Shown here piece after piece: positions 6,429 through 9,299 of a stretch of DNA of 9,299 nt; positions within the stretch are counted from its first letter, which is position 1, and each line of letters begins with the position of its first letter. The DNA lies in the NCBI GenBank assembly GCA_002352485.1, contig DEIM01000056.1, forward strand, positions 3,434 to 12,732, written 5' to 3'. The notes beneath the pieces are model-generated. The model saw nothing but the letters and a program-made list of their open reading frames with translations. It was not told the DNA's origin and did no database searches. This DNA comes from Candidatus Dadabacteria bacterium UBA2774. GTDB lineage: Bacteria; Desulfobacterota_D; UBA1144; Nemesobacterales; UBA2774. Both the position numbers and the translations under genes were made by a program.

Positions 6429-7241
6429 TTAAGGCTTTCTCGATATTAACAGATGATTTGCGGCTTTGCCCTCGTCAATTAGGCTCAGGTAAGTATCGAA
6501 ATACTCGATGTGATAATCGGTGTTTTCTTTTCCCTGCTCCTCAACTATAACGTCATAATGCTTTTTATAGGCGTCGCCCCATTTCTTGTTCTGTACCCGA
6601 AAGTCAGAGACATACTCTATTATCTCATCAATCTCAAACCCCGCTTCTTTCAGCATACGGCGGTAAGAGGGCAGTGAATCGTAGTACTGAGGTATCAGAT
6701 ATCCACGTGCCATTTTCCTGTTAATCTCCGGATCGTCCGGCATATCGAAGGTCCCGCTCAGAAACGCCCAAATCCCCCCGGGCTTAAGCACTCTCAGGAC
6801 CTCTTTAAAGAGACCGACCTTGTCCTCAAACACGTTCATGACGTTAAGGCTTATTGCTACGTCAAACGTATCGTCTTCAAAAGGCGCGTTCATAGCATCC
6901 GCCAGATGAAACTCGGTTTTGCTCCTAAGGTTCGAGGCCTTTGCAAGCTTCCCCGCCATCTCAATCCCAACTTCGGCTACATCGACGCCCGCAACACTGC
7001 AGCCTGTCTGGTTTGCTATATATATTGCAGGACCGCCCACTCCAGTGCCGACGTCATACAGATAAGTGCTTTCATTAATACCGCACCTTTCGATAAGCGC
7101 GTCCAGATAACGCGGCGTTATAAACGACTGCTGTCCTATGTCGTTTTCCTTGCCCCAAATCGAATCTCTTATTAGCCTGTTCGCCGGGCTGTCTATCTGG
7201 TGTAAAACCGAATAATCGACTCCGATATCTTTTTCGTTCAT
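6429..7241 (-). CDS. class I SAM-dependent methyltransferase
   Basis: A 270-aa cytoplasmic methyltransferase of unknown substrate. The N-terminal SIWGKENDIGQQSF (27-40) resembles the IWG region of small-molecule methyltransferases such as sarcosine/dimethylglycine types. The SAM loop YDVGTGVGGPA is at 62-72, the acidic residue is Asp87 in GVDVAE, ADAMNAPF (114-121) follows, then DVAISLNVMNVFED and the family's LKPGG at 152-156. The C-terminal third holds SYRRMLKEAGFEIDEI. I chose ATG 7241 (MNEKDIGVDY), with GGGGGA 8 nt upstream, over a start 30 codons earlier whose extension looks non-homologous and crosses the likely promoter (TATGAT at 7271-7266). It is monocistronic, with 560 bases of non-coding DNA before it. 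Confidence 0.85.
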   Translation of the reverse strand: MNEKDIGVDYSVLHQIDSPANRLIRDSIWGKENDIGQQSFITPRYLDALIERCGINESTYLYDVGTGVGGPAIYIANQTGCSVAGVDVAEVGIEMAGKLAKASNLRSKTEFHLADAMNAPFEDDTFDVAISLNVMNVFEDKVGLFKEVLRVLKPGGIWAFLSGTFDMPDDPEINRKMARGYLIPQYYDSLPSYRRMLKEAGFEIDEIIEYVSDFRVQNKKWGDAYKKHYDVIVEEQGKENTDYHIEYFDTYLSLIDEGKAANHLLISRKP

Positions 7242-7493
7242 TATATGTATCCCCCTGTTCCAAAAATCATACCGGGATAAAGTGTGTAAATAAAGGGAAA
7301 GAAGTAAGAAATTAGTTATTGTGTCCTGCAAGCTACTTTGCGCTCATGCCCCCCGTACTCCGATCCGGGATCTCATAAGTTTTTTGTCTTTTAAGCTGCC
7401 GACATACATAAACGATTTCGATCAAGTGAGGAATCGGTCTCTATCCCCTAAAATATATTCCCAAACTTTCTCGTCTAAATAACACCTACTGCC
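7242..7493. other. non-coding stretch upstream of the methyltransferase gene
   Basis: This holds the leader of the minus-strand methyltransferase gene and a possible -10 hexamer TATGAT at 7271-7266 without a good -35. A 21-codon frame on the minus strand lacks a ribosome binding site. I find no gene relic or strong hairpin in the rest. Confidence 0.4.
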
Positions 7494-7595
7494 AAATTAC
7501 GTTAAGAAAATGAATTATGGAAGCGTTAAAAACCTCACACGGGGTAGGGTTGAATTGTGAGGTTTAGCTTACAGAATTCATTTTTAGCGTAAATT
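7494..7595. repeat. long imperfect inverted repeat (MITE-like or structured RNA)
   Basis: The two arms are 7494-7539 and 7556-7595, around a 16-nt G-rich loop. The inner 10 bp pair perfectly (AAACCTCACA at 7530-7539 with TGTGAGGTTT at 7556-7565). Moving outwards, AAGC, AAATGAATT and TTACG blocks pair again, with only a few mismatches and two bulges in the left arm (2 and 4 nt). About 35 positions pair in all. It carries no reading frame. It stops one base before repeat copy 2. It could be a miniature mobile element, a structured transcript, or part of the same compound repeat; no flanking target duplication is obvious. Confidence 0.65.
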
Positions 7596-7596
7596 A

Positions 7597-7640
7597 TGTC
7601 CAGTCGGTGATTTTTGCTTCTTTTGATCATGCAAAAGAAG
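7597..7640. repeat. dispersed palindromic repeat, copy 2
   Basis: The first 32 nt (7597-7628) are identical to 79-110. The 8-bp stem CTTCTTTT (7617-7624) with AAAAGAAG (7633-7640) is intact, while the loop ends ATGC instead of CAGG as in copy 1. In this copy TTTTGC (7612-7617) can also pair with GCAAAA (7631-7636), giving a second possible fold. It lies between divergent genes, directly beside the long inverted repeat. Confidence 0.75.
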
Positions 7641-7735
7641 AAAGATAAAGTAGTTGTCTTATATTGTTGCTTATATGTGCGTGGTTTATAGACGGTGCCT
7701 GGCAGTTTTATCGATGTGGGGATCTATATAATATT

Positions 7736-7764
7736 TTTTATTTCCTCTCAAATACCGATATAAT
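7736..7764 (+). promoter_or_regulatory. candidate promoter of the membrane protein-cytochrome pair
   Basis: A perfect -10 hexamer TATAAT is at 7759-7764, with a T-rich, poor -35 (TTTTAT, 7736-7741) 17 nt before it. Transcription would start near 7771, about 30 nt before the GTG start at 7802 and well before its GAGGA site. A second TATAAT at 7727-7732 is an alternative. Confidence 0.4.
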
Positions 7765-7801
7765 ACTCATTCCCAAGCTAAAAAATTAAAGAGGATATTC
7801 C

Positions 7802-8029
7802 GTGACCGACTCAAGTGAAAACGGCGAAAAGCAAAAACCCCGTAACCCTAAAAACATAGCAAGCCTTCTTCTCGTAATCATCGCTGTCATCATGTTAGCG
7901 TTATTAGTGAAAAACTGCGTAACCGACAGAAGCGAAGAACCCTCTACCGATACCGAGACTGCAGAGCTCGCAGGAAACTCCGGCTATGCAGATCAGAGTG
8001 AGTACCTAATCGATTATACGAGTAAATAA
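7802..8029 (+). CDS. 75-aa single-pass membrane protein (hypothetical)
   Basis: A small protein with a charged, polar N-terminus (1-18), one transmembrane helix at about 19-37 (IASLLLVIIAVIMLALLV) and an acidic, Ser/Thr/Glu-rich tail that is probably periplasmic. It has one cysteine (Cys39) just after the helix. The start is GTG, preceded by GAGGA at a 6-nt spacing, with a promoter-like TATAAT about 40 nt upstream. It ends 37 nt before the cytochrome c gene, so it is likely co-transcribed; a role in anchoring or assembly of that cytochrome is only an inference from position. I do not recognise a family. Confidence 0.7.
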   Translation: MTDSSENGEKQKPRNPKNIASLLLVIIAVIMLALLVKNCVTDRSEEPSTDTETAELAGNSGYADQSEYLIDYTSK

Positions 8030-8066
8030 ATCAGAAAATCAATTGCTGTAGTGTTAACATATATCC

Positions 8067-8879
8067 ATGACATATTCTCTTGGCCTAGTTTTGTTATTGG
8101 TTTTCTCCTTAGCTCCCATTGGGTTTGCCGGGGAGCAAGACCCGTCACTTGTCTTTCAGGTTTCAGGCCATCTAGTAAACAATGTGCCCCTCTCCGAATT
8201 GAAATCAAAGCTCAAAGTCCACGAGATAGAGTTTTTCCACCCAACTTACGACAAGCAAAAGAAGTACGAGGGTTTTTCACTCGGGGACGTAATTCAGCTT
8301 GGCTTCGGCGATAAATGGAAAAGTCCGGACTATACGGATGTAGCGTTTATTGCGCTTGACGGTTATGAAAGTGTAACAACAATATCGAAATTAAATGAGC
8401 CCGGCGGTTATATAGTATTCAAAGACCTAGATGCAGGCGGCTGGGAGCCGATAGGTGATAAGCAGCAGAACCCGGGTCCGTTCTATCTCGTATGGACAGG
8501 GGCGGAGCAGACTACCGCAAATGAATATCCATGGCCTTGGCAATTAGCAAAGATATACCTTATCAGTTTTAAAGACGCGTACCCGCTCGTATATCCACAA
8601 GGCGCACAAGTAACCTCGGGCGTGTATAAAGGTTATGAGATATTCAAAGGAAGGTGTGTCAGGTGTCACGCTATGAATAGACAAGGCGGGGAAATTGGCC
8701 CCGACCTTAACGCGCCCCAGAGCATTGTCTCCTACCGCTCGGAATTTATGGTAAAAGAGCTTATTAAACAGCCCTCAAAATACCGCTATACCCACATGCC
8801 CGACCACCCTGATTTCTCAGAGACTGATCTTAACAACCTGATCGAATATTTTAATTATATGAATGAAAACAGGAAGTAG
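8067..8879 (+). CDS. secreted cytochrome c with sulfite-oxidase-like N-terminal domain
   Basis: A 270-aa periplasmic monohaem electron carrier. Residues 1-21 form a signal peptide (hydrophobic core to SLAPIGFA, cleavage after Ala21), though its n-region carries no Lys or Arg. Residues about 27-175 resemble the sulfite-oxidase/molybdopterin-binding fold seen in cytochrome-linked proteins: FSLGDVIQLGF (70-80), FIALDGYESVTTISKL (94-109), GGYIVFKD, GPFYLVWTG (137-145) and EYPWPWQLAKIYLISF (153-168). No molybdenum-ligand cysteine is seen there (the first cysteine is 197), so this domain is probably not catalytic. The C-terminal cytochrome c has CVRCH at 197-201 and a likely distal Met244 in THMPDHPDF. 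A stop lies 4 codons before the ATG and no good ribosome binding site is present, so translation may rely on the gene upstream. Confidence 0.88.
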   Translation: MTYSLGLVLLLVFSLAPIGFAGEQDPSLVFQVSGHLVNNVPLSELKSKLKVHEIEFFHPTYDKQKKYEGFSLGDVIQLGFGDKWKSPDYTDVAFIALDGYESVTTISKLNEPGGYIVFKDLDAGGWEPIGDKQQNPGPFYLVWTGAEQTTANEYPWPWQLAKIYLISFKDAYPLVYPQGAQVTSGVYKGYEIFKGRCVRCHAMNRQGGEIGPDLNAPQSIVSYRSEFMVKELIKQPSKYRYTHMPDHPDFSETDLNNLIEYFNYMNENRK

Positions 8880-9299
8880 TCAGACCCTTTTTTCAACTAT
8901 CATCTTCATCCCGTTCTTAGGGCGTATCGTTATAAGCGCGTCTGGCACGATTTTCTGATTAGGCACAAGCCGCATTTTCCAATCGAATATTGTTGAAGCA
9001 ATTATAATTACCCCCTCCATCCAGGCAAAGGGCTCTCCAATGCACCGTCTCGGGCCTCCGCCGAATGGAAAGTAAGCGAATTTCGGAAGCGAGGATTCAA
9101 ATTCCTTCGTCCATCTGTCCGGATCGAACCTAAGAGGTTCCTTATAGAACCTGGGGTCTCTGTGTACAACAAACTGGCTCATGAATACGTCTGTCCCTGC
9201 AGCTACAAGGTATCCCCCGACCGTGTAGTCCTCAATTGCTCTTCTGGCCACTGCCCAAGCGGGTGGATACAGCCTTAGCGCTTCCTTAAAAACTTTCTG
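8880..9299 (-). CDS. cytochrome P450, C-terminal part (cut by window edge)
   Basis: The frame stays open to the last base, so the gene starts outside the window; 139 C-terminal residues are present. The visible end begins QKVFKEALRLYPPAW, which contains the ExxR motif of the K helix. VVHRDPRFYKEPLRFDPDRW holds the PERF-like region, and the haem loop FPFGGGPRRCIGEPFAWME carries the thiolate cysteine. An internal GTG at 9251 is not a real start, since homology continues beyond it. P450s insert one oxygen atom into organic substrates using electrons from redox partners; the substrate cannot be told. The stop TGA begins at the base right after the stop of the convergent cytochrome c gene, leaving no intergenic terminator. 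Confidence 0.94.
   Translation of the reverse strand, partial: QKVFKEALRLYPPAWAVARRAIEDYTVGGYLVAAGTDVFMSQFVVHRDPRFYKEPLRFDPDRWTKEFESSLPKFAYFPFGGGPRRCIGEPFAWMEGVIIIASTIFDWKMRLVPNQKIVPDALITIRPKNGMKMIVEKRV

Noticed and set aside
7242..7331. 30-codon N-terminal extension of the methyltransferase
   Set aside because: The extension is not like the family, has no ribosome binding site, and overlaps the likely promoter; ATG 7241 has GGGGGA upstream.
7358..7423. 21-codon minus-strand frame upstream of the methyltransferase
   Set aside because: No ribosome binding site, no hydrophobic or other recognisable character, and no terminator.
7681..7735. tRNA-like or small RNA gene before the 75-aa protein
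   Set aside because: No cloverleaf, no T-loop consensus and only a 9-base palindrome TGCCTGGCA; nothing beyond chance.

Overview
The window looks like chromosome from a Gram-negative bacterium of moderate GC content. It carries diaminopimelate-pathway genes, a periplasmic c-type cytochrome with a signal peptide, a bacterial cytochrome P450, and strong AGGAG-type ribosome binding sites. The lineage cannot be fixed from sequence alone. The mix (CWTGTG-type RpiB homologue, cytochrome c with a sulfite-oxidase-like domain, P450) would suit a deltaproteobacterial-grade lineage such as Desulfobacterota or Dadabacteria, but this is a guess. Most of the content is ordinary housekeeping DNA. There are no CRISPR arrays, transposases, tRNAs or rRNAs.

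Left part (1-3929), minus strand: six closely packed genes are read in the order crcB (fluoride channel), DUF190 protein, RpiB-family isomerase, asd, a PH-like/zinc-ribbon protein, dapA. Asd and DapA catalyse successive steps towards diaminopimelate and lysine. CrcB and the DUF190 protein are a recurrent fluoride-related pair. A candidate promoter lies before crcB and a weaker one before rpiB. Downstream of dapA, near the left edge, lies one copy of a short palindromic repeat and the possible 3' end of a gene entering from outside.

Middle (4057-6138), plus strand: a trans-aconitate methyltransferase-like gene (tam), a multi-pass membrane protein and a RimL/YdaF-type acetyltransferase form a short operon. 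After it comes a hairpin whose T-tract lies on the minus strand. Facing it is a 26-codon membrane-peptide gene on the minus strand (6186-6266), which this hairpin would terminate.

Right part (6429-9299): a minus-strand SAM methyltransferase is followed by a non-coding stretch of about 560 bases. That stretch holds a roughly 100-nt imperfect inverted repeat directly next to a second copy of the palindromic repeat. Then come a plus-strand 75-aa single-pass membrane protein and a secreted cytochrome c with an N-terminal sulfite-oxidase-like domain. The cytochrome gene abuts, with no intervening base, the 3' end of a convergent cytochrome P450 gene cut by the right edge.

The best candidates for something undescribed are the 26-aa membrane peptide gene, the repeat and inverted-repeat structures, and the RpiB-like enzyme lacking the usual catalytic histidines. 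I do not see a complete novel defence or metabolic system.
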